From: Variovorax sp. PCZ-1
GTDB taxonomy: Bacteria > Pseudomonadota > Gammaproteobacteria > Burkholderiales > Burkholderiaceae_C
DNA: 64,000 nucleotides
NCBI RefSeq assembly: GCF_018413605.1
Contig: NZ_JAHCDN010000001.1
Coordinates: forward strand, 1,426,001 to 1,490,000
Direction: 5' to 3'
In this document: piece by piece, positions 9,023-18,424 of the stretch
Position numbering within the stretch: the first letter of the stretch is position 1
Layout of the letters: each line of letters starts with the position of its first letter
The notes under the pieces: generated by a model
What the model was told of the DNA's origin: nothing
Seen by the model: the letters and a program-made list of their open reading frames with translations, nothing else
Databases searched by the model: none
Translations under genes and position numbers: made by a program

Positions 9023-10165
9023 TCAGAGCTTCATTGATTCGCTCAACATGTCCGCATATTCCTCTCGCGTTGCGATGCGCGGATTGAGTTTGTGGCAATG
9101 ATCGACCATGGCGCCGTCGATGATTTTCTCGTAAAGATCGGTGGTGACGCTCATTTCGGAGAGGCCTTTGGGCAGGCCGAGGCGGTGAACCATGTCTTGC
9201 AGGGCTGGAGCGACGTCGCTGCCTGAGCTGAGGTTCATGGCTTGGGCCATGCGGTTTAAGCGGTCTTCTTTTCGTACGCTCTCGGCGGCAGAGTTGTAGC
9301 GCACAACTGCGGGGAGGAACATGGCGTTCAGCGTGCCGTGGTGCAGGCGCGGGTTGACGCCGCCTAAGCTGTGGGAGAGGCTATGCACGCAGCCTAAGCC
9401 TTTTTGGAAGGCCATGGCGCCTTGCATGCTGGCGCTCATGAGTTGGAAGCGGGCTTCTGCGTCTGCGCCGTTTTTAGTGGCGCGCTCGATGTGGGCCCAG
9501 CCTCGGCGCAGGCCGTCGAGCGCGATGCCGTCTGCGGGCGGATTAAAGAGCGGGGCGAGGAAGGCTTCGATGCAATGGGCGATGGCATCCATACCGGTGG
9601 CAGCGGTTAAGCCAGCTGGCAGGCCGAGGGTGAGCTGCGGGTCGCAGATGGCGGCTTTTGGGACGAGATGCCAGCTATGGAAGCCGAGCTTGCGGCCGTC
9701 TTCCACGATGATGATTGCACCGCGCGCGACTTCGGAGCCTGTGCCGCTGGTGGTGGGCACGGCGATGATGGGGGCGATTTTGTCGCTGATCAGGGGTGAG
9801 CCGCCTTCGATGGTGGCATAAGTCTTGAGCGCGCCGCCTTGTGGAACCAAGATGGAAATGCCTTTGGCGCAATCAATCGCCGAGCCGCCGCCCACGGCGA
9901 TGATGCCGTCGCACTTACCTGCGCGGTAAGCAAGCAGGCCGGCTTGGACGGAGGCTTCGGTGGGGTTGCTAGGCACATCATCGAAGATAGCTGCGGGTTG
10001 TGTGCCGAGAGCGGCGATAGCCGTATCCACAATACCTGCAGCGCGCACGCCCTTATCAGTCACGATCATCGGGCGGGTGATGCCCACGCGCTCACATTCT
10101 GATTTGAGCAACTTGATCGCGCCGTGGTCGAACTGAATGTGCGTGAGGTAGTAGATGAAAGCCAT
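9023..10165 (-). CDS. Iron-containing alcohol dehydrogenase
   Basis: A 380-residue family III (Fe-ADH) dehydrogenase. The nucleotide-binding stretch GGGSAIDCAKG lies near residue 92. The family signature TTSGTGSEVARGAII follows, and metal ligands are expected in MDAIAHCIEAF and GCVHSLSHSLGG. It oxidises or reduces a small alcohol/aldehyde in the cytoplasm; the specific substrate is not decided. It is transcribed away from the exported hydratase-like gene at 10225 and converges on xdhC. Confidence 0.9.
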   Translation of the reverse strand: MAFIYYLTHIQFDHGAIKLLKSECERVGITRPMIVTDKGVRAAGIVDTAIAALGTQPAAIFDDVPSNPTEASVQAGLLAYRAGKCDGIIAVGGGSAIDCAKGISILVPQGGALKTYATIEGGSPLISDKIAPIIAVPTTSGTGSEVARGAIIIVEDGRKLGFHSWHLVPKAAICDPQLTLGLPAGLTAATGMDAIAHCIEAFLAPLFNPPADGIALDGLRRGWAHIERATKNGADAEARFQLMSASMQGAMAFQKGLGCVHSLSHSLGGVNPRLHHGTLNAMFLPAVVRYNSAAESVRKEDRLNRMAQAMNLSSGSDVAPALQDMVHRLGLPKGLSEMSVTTDLYEKIIDGAMVDHCHKLNPRIATREEYADMLSESMKL

Positions 10166-10224
10166 GGTGTTTTGTCTCGGGATGTTCTGTAAGATGATTG
10201 ATTTTAAACACCGAGGAGTGCGCG

Positions 10225-11097
10225 ATGAGACTCAGACAAACATGCTTTGCCGTTTCAGCCATGATGCTGGCGGCGGTTTCTTTTCAGGCGCAGGCTTGCA
10301 TGAGCGATGCAGACGTGGCCGCGCTTTTTGCCAGCTACAACGCGAAAACGCCAGCAGTAAACCCTGAAGGTTTAAACGATGCTGCAGGCGATTGCAGCCG
10401 TACTAAGCTCACAGCGATGATGGAAAAGCAGGGCGCAAAACTGGTGGGCTACAAAGCGGGCCTCACCAATCCCGCCGTGCAAAAGCGCTTCAACGCGACG
10501 CAGCCTGTATGGGGCAAGCTGTATGAAAACATGCTCCTCAAAGATGGCGCAAGCATAGATGCTGCTTTTGGTGCGCGCCCTTTGTTTGAGGCTGACATGC
10601 TCGTGCGCGTGAGCAGCGAGGCGATCAATTCGGCCAAAACACCGTTGGATGTGCTCAATGCGATTGATCAGATCATTCCTTTTATCGAGCTGCCTGATCT
10701 GGTGGTACAAGCGCCGCCTCGCCTGAATGGTGCAGCGATTAGCGCAATCAATGTGGGCGCGCGGCTGGGTGTGCTTGGGGCTCCGATTGCCGCGCCTGCC
10801 ATTCGTGCGGAGAAGTATCAAATGCTGGATGCCTTGCGCGATATGCAGGTGAGTATGGCTGATGGCGCGGGCGCGGCTCTGGGCGGCGGTAAAGGCTCGG
10901 ATATTTTGGAGCATCCTTTGAATGCGGTGGTGTGGCTTGCGCAGGCTTTGGCCAAAGAAGGGCAGACCATGAAGGTGGGGCAGCTCATCAGCCTAGGCTC
11001 GTTCTCGCCGCTCGTGCCTACCAAAGCCGGTATGAAAGTGACGGTGACTTACGCGGGCTTGCCGGGCGCGAAGCCGGTGACCGTGAGCTTTAAGTAA
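10225..11097 (+). CDS. Exported 2-keto-4-pentenoate hydratase-like (FAH fold) protein
   Basis: A 290-residue protein with a clear N-terminal signal (RLRQTCFAVSAMMLAAVSF, cleavage after QAQA). The mature part resembles the fumarylacetoacetate hydrolase/MhpD hydratase family: FEADMLVRV and IIPFIELPDLV look like the acidic metal-binding strands, then ISAINVGARLGVLG, and the C-terminal GQLISLGSFSPLVP matches the family's closing motif. The ATG at 10225 follows GAGGAG at ideal spacing. The next gene starts two bases after its stop. Family members are normally cytoplasmic, so export is unusual; the substrate is unknown. Confidence 0.78.
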   Translation: MRLRQTCFAVSAMMLAAVSFQAQACMSDADVAALFASYNAKTPAVNPEGLNDAAGDCSRTKLTAMMEKQGAKLVGYKAGLTNPAVQKRFNATQPVWGKLYENMLLKDGASIDAAFGARPLFEADMLVRVSSEAINSAKTPLDVLNAIDQIIPFIELPDLVVQAPPRLNGAAISAINVGARLGVLGAPIAAPAIRAEKYQMLDALRDMQVSMADGAGAALGGGKGSDILEHPLNAVVWLAQALAKEGQTMKVGQLISLGSFSPLVPTKAGMKVTVTYAGLPGAKPVTVSFK

Positions 11098-11099
11098 GC

Positions 11100-12056
11100 G
11101 TGAGTTTGCAGCATATTCCACCACCAGCAAAGCTAACTCCCGCCATGCAAGGCGTGCTCACGCGCATGGCGCGGGCGCAGCACACGCCTTTGCATGAGCT
11201 CACGCCTTCGCAGGCACGGGAGGCCTACGAGAAGGGCGCGGATGTGTTGGAGGTGCCGAAGGCGCAACTTGTCCGTGTAGAGGATATGCGCTTCACGAGC
11301 AGAGATGGCGCGGAAATTACCTTGCGGCTTTATGCGCCATCACATGAGAAGCTGCCGGTACTTCTATTCTTCCACGGTGGCGGTTTCGTGATTGGCAGCA
11401 TTCAAACGCATGATATTTTGTGCAGAGAGCTTTCTCGGCTTTCTGGTGCTGCGGTGATCTCGGTGGACTATCGCCTTGCGCCCGAGCATCCGTTTCCTGC
11501 CGCGCAAAGCGATGCTTGGGATGCTTTGCTTTGGCTGCGGGAAAAAGCCGAATCTCTTGGCTTAGATGTACAACGCATCGCCGTGGGTGGCGACAGTGCT
11601 GGCGGCACGCTGGCGGCTGTGTGTGCGCATCTGGCGCGTGATGCAGGCCTGCCTTTGGCGCTGCAATTGCTCATCTATCCAGGCACGAAAGGCTATGAGA
11701 TGAGCCCTTCTCGGCAGCAATACGCCACTGGTTATGTGCTGGGCGAAGAACATATACGCTATTTTTTTGATAGCACTTTGCGCAGTGAGTACGACGGCGA
11801 TTGGCGGTTTTCTCCCTTAAATGCTGAGAATTTTGAAGGTTTAGCGCCTTTGTTTCTTGCCTTGGCAGAATGCGACCCATTGCATGACGAAGGCTTGGAA
11901 TACGCTGATGCCTTGCGTGTCGCAGGCGTGACGGTGGATCTGGAGATTTACCGTGGTGTGACGCATGAATTCATCAAAATGGGGCGCATCCTTCCCGAAG
12001 CGCGGCAGTTTCATCAAGACGCTGCGCAAGCACTCAAACAAGCCTTTACTCATTGA
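11100..12056 (+). CDS. Alpha/beta hydrolase, hormone-sensitive-lipase-like esterase
   Basis: A 318-residue carboxylesterase of family IV. Motifs: FFHGGGFVIGS (oxyanion hole) near residue 90, GGDSAGGTLA (nucleophile Ser), CDPLHDEG (Asp) and GVTHEFIKMG (His). The GTG start at 11100 lies two bases after the stop of the preceding exported protein, so the two are probably translated from one message. No signal peptide is seen. It would hydrolyse short- to medium-chain esters; the natural substrate is unknown. Confidence 0.92.
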   Translation: MSLQHIPPPAKLTPAMQGVLTRMARAQHTPLHELTPSQAREAYEKGADVLEVPKAQLVRVEDMRFTSRDGAEITLRLYAPSHEKLPVLLFFHGGGFVIGSIQTHDILCRELSRLSGAAVISVDYRLAPEHPFPAAQSDAWDALLWLREKAESLGLDVQRIAVGGDSAGGTLAAVCAHLARDAGLPLALQLLIYPGTKGYEMSPSRQQYATGYVLGEEHIRYFFDSTLRSEYDGDWRFSPLNAENFEGLAPLFLALAECDPLHDEGLEYADALRVAGVTVDLEIYRGVTHEFIKMGRILPEARQFHQDAAQALKQAFTH

Positions 12057-12062
12057 TCCATC

Positions 12063-12123
12063 CCGTTCGGGCTCAGCTTGTCGAAGCTTGTGGAAGCCCA
12101 ACGACCAAGCTCAGGGCGAACGG
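12063..12123. repeat. Family A palindromic repeat
   Basis: Arms CCCGTTCGGGCTCAGCTTGT and AAGCTCAGGGCGAACGG flank a degenerate centre. It separates the esterase gene from the YbgC-GNAT gene by filling almost the whole gap. Confidence 0.88.
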
Positions 12124-12145
12124 AATTTAGCTAACAATACGCGAT

Positions 12146-13003
12146 ATGAACAGACAAAGCTTTAGATTCTTCCACCGCCTGCGCGTGCGCTGGGCTGAGG
12201 TGGACATGCAGAAAATCGTTTTCAATGGCCATTATTTGATGTATTTGGATACGGCAGTGGCTGATTATTGGCGAGGCTTGGCCTTGCCCTATCAAGAAGC
12301 CATGCACCAGCTGGGCGGCGATCTGTATGTGAAGAAGGCTACGCTGGAGTACAACGCTTCCGCCAAGTATGACGATGTGCTGGATATTGGCATGCGCTGC
12401 GCCAAGATCGGTAATTCTTCGATGGTGTTTGAAGGTGGCATTTTTCACGGCGATAAGCTGCTGGTCAGTGGCGAATTGCTCTACGTGTATGCCGACCCCG
12501 CCACGCAAACCTCGCGCCGTGTGCCAGACGCGTTGCGCGCCTTGCTTGAAGGCTACGAAAAGGGCGAGGCCATGACGCGAACTCAAGTGGGTACATGGCA
12601 AGAGCTGGAGCGCGATGCGGCGAGCGTGCGCACAGAAGTGTTCGTTGAAGAGCAGGGCATCGCTAGGGAAGATGAATGGGATGAAGCTGACAAAACAGCC
12701 GTGCACGCAGTCGTCTACAACCGCCTCGATATGCCGTTAGCCACGGGGCGTTTGCTGGTCTACAAGCCCGATGTGGGAAAAATTGGCCGCATGGCTTCCA
12801 AGCGCGTGCTGCGCGGCAGCCAACTCGGGCGACAAGTGCTGGACGCACTCACTGAAAAAGCCAAGCTACGCGGTGATAAAGAGGTCATTCTCCATGCCCA
12901 ACGCAGCGCCGCGGGCTTCTATGCAAAATCAGGTTTCCAAGAACGTGGCGAGCCCTTTGATGAAGTGGGCATCGCGCATATTGAAATGTTTAAAACACTC
13001 TAA
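12146..13003 (+). CDS. YbgC/FadM-type thioesterase fused to a GNAT acetyltransferase
   Basis: A 285-residue two-domain protein. Residues 1 to about 135 form a hotdog acyl-CoA thioesterase (VRWAEVDMQKIVFNGHYLMY, with the catalytic Asp in EVDMQ). Residues from about 145 on form a GNAT domain of the ElaA kind (VRTEVFVEEQGIAREDEWDE, and AQRSAAGFYAKSGF near the end). Coupling thioester hydrolysis and acetyl transfer in one chain suggests handling of acyl-CoA pools or an N-acyl product. The nitroreductase starts five bases downstream, so the two likely form an operon. Confidence 0.88.
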   Translation: MNRQSFRFFHRLRVRWAEVDMQKIVFNGHYLMYLDTAVADYWRGLALPYQEAMHQLGGDLYVKKATLEYNASAKYDDVLDIGMRCAKIGNSSMVFEGGIFHGDKLLVSGELLYVYADPATQTSRRVPDALRALLEGYEKGEAMTRTQVGTWQELERDAASVRTEVFVEEQGIAREDEWDEADKTAVHAVVYNRLDMPLATGRLLVYKPDVGKIGRMASKRVLRGSQLGRQVLDALTEKAKLRGDKEVILHAQRSAAGFYAKSGFQERGEPFDEVGIAHIEMFKTL

Positions 13004-13008
13004 GTCTT

Positions 13009-13749
13009 ATGAAAATCAACGAACAACTCGCCAGCCCTCAAGTCTCCACAAAAATCAAGGATCCAAGCAGCGTAGATCAAGCCATTCTGAGTCGGTATTC
13101 CAATCGCGCTTTCCTGCCGAAAGAAGTGGAAAGAGAAAAAATCGAACACATCCTGCAAATCGCTGCGCGTTCGCCCAGCGGCGTGAACACCCAGCCATGG
13201 AAGGTGTATGTCTTGCAAGGCGAGAAGCGAGCCCAAGTCAGCCAAGCCGTGTGCGCCGCACATGATGCGATTGTTGCCAACCCTGAGCTGGCCAAAGAGT
13301 ATGTGGAAGAGTATGACTATTACCCTGCTACTTGGACTTCGCCCTACATTGAGCGCCGCCGCGAATGCGGTTTCGGCTTGTACGGCGTGCTGGGCATCGG
13401 CAAAGGCGACAAAGCTGGCATGCATGCCCAGCATCAGCGCAACTACAAATTTTTCGATGCACCTGTGGGATTGATGTTTACCATCGACAAAGTGATGGGG
13501 CGCGGCAGTTTGCTTGACTACGGAATGTTTGTGCAAAGCGTGATGATTGCAGCCCGCGCGCAAGGCTTGCATACTTGCCCACAAGCCGCTTGGAATAGCT
13601 ACGCCAAAGTCATTTTCCCGATCATCGGCGCTGCGGACAATGAAATGCTGGTTTGCGGCATGAGCTTGGGCTATGCCGATGAATCTGCCTTGGTCAATAC
13701 CTTTGCCACCACGCGAGTGGATGCCAAAGATTTCACGACTTGGTTGTGA
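13009..13749 (+). CDS. Nitroreductase family protein
   Basis: A 246-residue FMN-dependent nitroreductase. The N-terminal SRYSNRAFLPKEV, then AARSPSGVNTQPWKVYV, are FMN-contacting signatures; the C-terminal region carries the GMSLGYAD motif. It probably reduces nitro- or quinone-like substrates with NAD(P)H. It follows the thioesterase-acetyltransferase fusion by five bases and converges on a small unknown gene. Confidence 0.92.
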   Translation: MKINEQLASPQVSTKIKDPSSVDQAILSRYSNRAFLPKEVEREKIEHILQIAARSPSGVNTQPWKVYVLQGEKRAQVSQAVCAAHDAIVANPELAKEYVEEYDYYPATWTSPYIERRRECGFGLYGVLGIGKGDKAGMHAQHQRNYKFFDAPVGLMFTIDKVMGRGSLLDYGMFVQSVMIAARAQGLHTCPQAAWNSYAKVIFPIIGAADNEMLVCGMSLGYADESALVNTFATTRVDAKDFTTWL

Positions 13750-13752
13750 TTC

Positions 13753-14100
13753 TTATTTGATAGACGAAAGAGGGCTGGGCCGAGAGCTCATGCCCTTGGT
13801 CAAAACGCCTTCAAATTGAATATTGATGCTGCGCAGATGCGCCGCAGCCACACGCTCGCCATGTAGCGTGGATAAAGCGCCCATCCATTCACTGCGCAGA
13901 TACCACAGCGCTTCAGTATCAGCCGCAAACATCAGCCGGCGGCGCAGGGCTGGATAGGTCAGCGCGCCATTTTCGCCTAGCGTGCTGAGCATAGACAACC
14001 GAATCTCTTCGGTGCGCTCTTCCAATTCAGCCTCAGAAGGCGCTAGTGACATGCCCACCGCCCCCCAAAAAGAAGCCGATGCGGATTTAAGCCAGCTCAT
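13753..14100 (-). CDS. Small unknown protein, 115 residues
   Basis: I do not recognise a family. The protein is soluble-looking with an acidic N-terminal helix (EAELEERTEEIRLSML), a Leu/Arg-rich middle and a Ser/Pro tail. The ATG at 14100 is preceded by AGGTGG at good spacing, which supports translation. It ends four bases from the convergent nitroreductase stop. About 200 AT-rich bases separate it from the next gene upstream on its strand; I see no clear signal there. Confidence 0.6.
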   Translation of the reverse strand: MSWLKSASASFWGAVGMSLAPSEAELEERTEEIRLSMLSTLGENGALTYPALRRRLMFAADTEALWYLRSEWMGALSTLHGERVAAAHLRSINIQFEGVLTKGMSSRPSPLSSIK

Positions 14101-14303
14101 CTATAAACCACCTAGATAAAAAATGCTATGCCCTGAAACTTGTTTTTATTTGATAGGTGCTACGTTAAGTCAAGCCGCCAGTGATGGCAAGCCATTTCAA
14201 TAAACAAGACATAAAATTTGCTTGAAAACAACAATTGAATCAAGGAGTTAAAGAGGTTTATTAATATTTTAGTTTAAAGAAAATATTGAAATACACCCAC
14301 TCC

Positions 14304-15605
14304 TCAGATGACTTTACACAGCTCAAACACCAAGGCGGGCGCCAATGAGCGAGGAATAGCTTTCAAGGAAACATGCGCTGTGGAGGCTTCGCCCATCTGA
14401 GACACGTGGAAATCGCTGCCCACGTTGTCTGAAAGTTCGACAAAAGCCATTTTTCGCTCTGGGTATCGCTGGGCTAATTGCTCGCGAAGCGCCGTCATCT
14501 CGGGCAAAGGCGCGCTCGCATCGAACACGATGGCATGCGGCAAAGGATGAGGCGGTGAGTCTGCATTCAAGCCCAAAAGCATGCGAGCCTGCATCACGCT
14601 AGCGCAGGCACTCACGCGCAGCCCCATGCGGCTGACAGCAAGATGAGCCTGCTCATGCACCTCGCTGCAGCCCAGCAGGAGCAAGACTCGGCAGCCTGAG
14701 ATGACGGTGCTGATATCGGTATCTAAGGTGCTTTCTGTCACGCCCTGCGTGTGGAGCAAGCTGCTATGTGGAGGCGGCGCAGCGAAATCCACCGTCACAG
14801 ACAACGCCTCTTGCGTGACCTGTAGCTCTGCGCGTGCGCCCAAACTGGCCGCGAGCTGGTGCCATAAATACCAACCTACGTTTTGCCATTCGCTGGGCTC
14901 TAAGCTGGCCGTTTGCACGCGTGCGATCACGATCAATTGTGTGCCGGGTTGTTCGGGCGTGGGCTCGCGCACGGCAAAACCAATGTCTTTCGCCATACCG
15001 CCGGCCCAGTTGATCAACTCGTCGATCAAGGAGCGCAGTGAAACAGGATTGGCCCGAATTTGCGCATCCAGCAAACCCAAGCGCGCTTTGACTTTTCTCC
15101 GGTGTAGCCAGCGGGCACGTTGAGTGATGGCATCCGATATGGCCTGGCGCAGCATGATGTCCTCGCTGGCCTGCAGCTCTCGCGAGCCACGCAGCTGGGT
15201 GAATTGCTGGGCAATCATTGCAGCGCGGCGGGCGTGATCGAGCTGATCTGTCACATTGGCAATCGCTGGAGCAACATTGGGATGGAGCAGGGCGATTTCC
15301 TGCAGGCCAGTGAGCGCCTGCGTGAGGCTGGCCGAGGTTTCTTCGCCGAGCTTGAGGAAGAGCGTGCTCCACGGGATGTCTTGGCTGTGGCTGTTGGCCA
15401 CATTTTTATGCGGATGATTGGTGTCGTGGTGCAAAGGCAGCTTTTTTGCAGGTTTGCGCGGCATCACCGTGTCGCATACCTCTTCCAAAATCGCATTAAA
15501 TTCTGACTCCCCCACCTCTTGCTCATCTAGCTTCGGGGTATTTCGCCGGCGAATAGAGGGCAGCTTCTTGCTGCGATTGTCTGCTTGGATCCAACGCAAA
15601 ATCAT
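14304..15605 (-). CDS. Degenerate histidine kinase fused to a receiver-like domain
   Basis: A 433-residue cytoplasmic protein laid out like a hybrid sensor kinase but lacking key residues. Residues about 75-170 look like a dimerisation helix pair where the phospho-accepting His is absent (LGEETSASLTQAL). Residues about 195-290 resemble an ATPase domain with a drifted N-box (SLIDELINWA) and no clear G-boxes. Residues about 305-433 look like a receiver domain (RVLLLLGCSEVHEQ, an Asp in AIVFDASAP, and LKAIP). There are no membrane segments. It may act as a scaffold or phospho-sink rather than a kinase. No partner gene is adjacent. The assignment is by reading only. Confidence 0.55.
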   Translation of the reverse strand: MILRWIQADNRSKKLPSIRRRNTPKLDEQEVGESEFNAILEEVCDTVMPRKPAKKLPLHHDTNHPHKNVANSHSQDIPWSTLFLKLGEETSASLTQALTGLQEIALLHPNVAPAIANVTDQLDHARRAAMIAQQFTQLRGSRELQASEDIMLRQAISDAITQRARWLHRRKVKARLGLLDAQIRANPVSLRSLIDELINWAGGMAKDIGFAVREPTPEQPGTQLIVIARVQTASLEPSEWQNVGWYLWHQLAASLGARAELQVTQEALSVTVDFAAPPPHSSLLHTQGVTESTLDTDISTVISGCRVLLLLGCSEVHEQAHLAVSRMGLRVSACASVMQARMLLGLNADSPPHPLPHAIVFDASAPLPEMTALREQLAQRYPERKMAFVELSDNVGSDFHVSQMGEASTAHVSLKAIPRSLAPALVFELCKVI

Positions 15606-15749
15606 CTCAACCTACCTGTATTTTTTTGGGCTCGTTATTTGCGCTATTTTCCTTGTTTTTAGCAGCCACCTGAAGAATTGAGCTGGGCGGGAAAACACTG
15701 AGCCCGCCTCTGGCCATAATGCGTATTGAATGATTAGGAGACCGAAACC

Positions 15750-18236
15750 ATGCGTTGGATCAAAAGATTAGGCGGCGGTGTGCTGCTGCTAATTGCCTTG
15801 GCGGCAGTTGCTGTGGCGGTGTACGTGTGGCGCAGCTTGCCTCAGCTCTCAGGCAGTTTGCAGGCGGCAGGCTTGCAGCAAGCCGTCCAGATCAAGCGCG
15901 ATGCCTCGGATGTCACGCATATCTTTGCTCAGACAGATACCGATGCTGCTTTCGCCCTCGGCTACACGCATGCGCAGGAGCGAAGCTGGCAGCTGGAGAC
16001 GAATCGGCGTGTGATGCATGGGCTGCTGAGCGAGGTGTTTGGCGCGGCTACTTTGGAGACAGATCAGCTCATGCGCTCCCTTGGCATCATCCGCGCGGCG
16101 CAAAAGCAGTTTGATGCATTGCCTACAGATGCGAAAGCTATTCTTGAGGCTTACACCAAAGGCATCAACAGTTTTCACGCTAATTCAAGCCAGGCACTGC
16201 CGCCAGAGTTTCATGTGCTCGGCATCAAGCCAGCCGCTTGGCAGCCCGCAGACAGCATGGGCTGGAGCCTCATGATGGCGCTGGATTTAGGAGGTAATTG
16301 GGGGGTTGAATTTGCTCGGTTGTCCGCAGCACAGAAAGTTCCTACAGCGCAGCTCTGGCAGCTTTTTCCAGCCTATCCGGGTGAGCAGCCTGCCTCTAAA
16401 GTTGATTTCTCAAAGCTCTATGCTGATCTGGGCATCTTTCGAGATACTATCAAAACAGGAGCACTTCGCGCAGATCCTACGCCGCCGACAGCCCAATTTG
16501 ATATAAAAAATGTCATTAAAAACCCGTTTTTGACCGCTCCTGTCGATCTGGCTGCGCTGTCCCGTGATGTGGGCAATATCGAAGGCAAGGGCAGCAACAA
16601 TTGGGTTGTTGCGGGTAGCCATTCAACAAGCGGCAAGCCCTTGCTTGCTAACGATCCCCACCTTGGCCTAGGTGCTCCGGCCATTTGGTATTTCACCCGC
16701 ATGCAATCCAAAGCCTCAGGTATGGATGTGATTGGTGCGAGTTTGCCAGGCTTGCCTTTTATCGTGCTCGGGCGCACAGCGCAAGTGGCTTGGGGCTTTA
16801 CGAACACGGGGCCCGATGTGCAGGATTTGTACATTGAGCGCATCAACCCAGCCAACCCCGCGCAATATCAAACGCCCGAGGGTTGGAAAGATTTCGAGAC
16901 GCGCACCGAGAGCATCCCCGTCAAAGGCTCGCCAACCGTGAGCTACACCTACCGCGCGACGCGTCACGGCCCTGTGGTCAGCGATGCGCAATCTCAATAC
17001 GCAGAAACCATTGATCAAAAGAAATACGCTATCGCGCTGCGCTGGAGTGCTTTGGATGCGGACAACCGCACCACGATTGCCGGATGGAGCTCCCAAAAGG
17101 CCAAGACTGTGGCCGAGCTTTTTAAGGCGTATGAAGACTATCACTCACCGATGCAAAACGTCGTCGCGGCTGACAGCGCGGGCGTGATCGCCTACAAAGC
17201 CATTGGCAAATTCCCCATCCGTAAGCCTGACAACGACATCCGAGGTATCGCTCCCGCGCCTGGCTGGGACGCCAAATACGATTGGGCAGGCTACGTGCCT
17301 TATGCGCAAACGCCCTCCGATGATGGCAAAAAGGGCTGGATATCTACGGCCAATCAGCGCATTCACGCCCCAGATTTCCCGCATTTCATGGGGCAAGATT
17401 GGGCCACACCCGAGCGCTTTGATCGCATCGAAGCTCTTCTCTCTGCCAGCCCGAAACACGATATGGCCAGCATGCAGCGCATCCATGCAGACACGCTCTC
17501 CACCCCCACGAAGCGCTTGCTGCCTATTCTGCAGAAAACAGCCTCGAATCATCCGCTGGCCGCCGCTGCGCAAGAGCAGCTCAAAGGCTTTGATGGCGAC
17601 ATGAAGGCAGCAAGCGCTGCGCCGCTCATCTTTGCAGCATGGGCAGATGAAGTGGCACGAGGCATCGTCACGCCAAAGCTCGGCGAAGAAAAATTCAAGC
17701 GCCTCTATGGCAAACGCCATTTCCGTGGCGTGGTCGATCAAGTCATGCTCGGCAGTGATCCCGCGGTCAGCGCTTATTGGTGTGCTCCGCAAAGCTGCGC
17801 AGATGTTTCATCCGCTGCTCTGGCCAGAGCGCTTGACAAAATCCAAGCCACCCAAGGCGCAGATGTGAAAGCTTGGAATTGGGGCGCAGCCCATGTCGCG
17901 CGCTCCATCCACAGGCCGTTTGGCAACGTCGCTCCGCTGGCCAAATACTTCGATGTCACCGTTCCCACCGGCGGCGACCCGTGGACGGTCAATGTCGGCC
18001 AATACTGGCTCAACGAAAAAAGCCCCTACCAAAACCGCCACGCCGCCAGTCTGCGCCATGTCTTCGATCTGGCGGATCTAGAAAAATCAGGCTTCATGTA
18101 TCAAACCGGCCAAAGCGGCTTGGTCTGGAGTCGGCGTTATCGAGATATGAGCGAAGGCTGGGCTGCGGTGCAGTACCGGCCTTTGCAACTTGCGCCAGCT
18201 ACGTTTGCTTCTGAGTTGGTGTTGAATCCTAAGTGA
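15750..18236 (+). CDS. Penicillin acylase family protein
   Basis: An 828-residue Ntn hydrolase precursor. It begins with a membrane/signal segment (GGVLLLIALAAVAVAVYVW) and an alpha chain. The autocleavage site GKGSNNWVVAG follows, making Ser282 the N-terminal nucleophile of the beta chain. The beta chain continues with LLANDPHLGLGAPAIWY, AWGFTNTGPDVQD and the C-terminal region typical of the family. It would hydrolyse amide bonds in the periplasm; members act on penicillins or N-acyl-homoserine lactones, and which applies here cannot be told. The ATG at 15750 has TTAGGAG in front. It ends at a family C repeat. Confidence 0.92.
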   Translation: MRWIKRLGGGVLLLIALAAVAVAVYVWRSLPQLSGSLQAAGLQQAVQIKRDASDVTHIFAQTDTDAAFALGYTHAQERSWQLETNRRVMHGLLSEVFGAATLETDQLMRSLGIIRAAQKQFDALPTDAKAILEAYTKGINSFHANSSQALPPEFHVLGIKPAAWQPADSMGWSLMMALDLGGNWGVEFARLSAAQKVPTAQLWQLFPAYPGEQPASKVDFSKLYADLGIFRDTIKTGALRADPTPPTAQFDIKNVIKNPFLTAPVDLAALSRDVGNIEGKGSNNWVVAGSHSTSGKPLLANDPHLGLGAPAIWYFTRMQSKASGMDVIGASLPGLPFIVLGRTAQVAWGFTNTGPDVQDLYIERINPANPAQYQTPEGWKDFETRTESIPVKGSPTVSYTYRATRHGPVVSDAQSQYAETIDQKKYAIALRWSALDADNRTTIAGWSSQKAKTVAELFKAYEDYHSPMQNVVAADSAGVIAYKAIGKFPIRKPDNDIRGIAPAPGWDAKYDWAGYVPYAQTPSDDGKKGWISTANQRIHAPDFPHFMGQDWATPERFDRIEALLSASPKHDMASMQRIHADTLSTPTKRLLPILQKTASNHPLAAAAQEQLKGFDGDMKAASAAPLIFAAWADEVARGIVTPKLGEEKFKRLYGKRHFRGVVDQVMLGSDPAVSAYWCAPQSCADVSSAALARALDKIQATQGADVKAWNWGAAHVARSIHRPFGNVAPLAKYFDVTVPTGGDPWTVNVGQYWLNEKSPYQNRHAASLRHVFDLADLEKSGFMYQTGQSGLVWSRRYRDMSEGWAAVQYRPLQLAPATFASELVLNPK

Positions 18237-18251
18237 TTGGAGATCCAAGAA

Positions 18252-18357
18252 TAGAACGCAAAAGACGCAAAAATCACGCAGAAGACGCAAAAGAAACAGC
18301 CCAATTAAAGGTTTCTTTTTTGCGTCTTTTGAGTTGGTTTGCGTTTTCTGCGTTCTA
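18252..18357. repeat. Family C long inverted repeat
   Basis: AGAACGCAAAAGACGCAAAA at the left faces TTTTCTGCGTTCT at the right, with further GCAAAA/TTTTGC units inside, giving a long imperfect hairpin between the acylase gene and the permease gene. Confidence 0.85.
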
Positions 18358-18424
18358 AATGACCGTTGAATGAAGTTTTGCAAAGCTTACCGCTAACCAT
18401 TTGCAAGCCGCTAAACTGCAAAGC

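Noticed and set aside
18252-18357. The mirrored reading frames that cross family C repeats as small membrane proteins (Phe/Cys/Val-rich).
   Set aside because: The same hydrophobic peptides appear at every copy because of the TTTTGCGTC words; there are no start signals.
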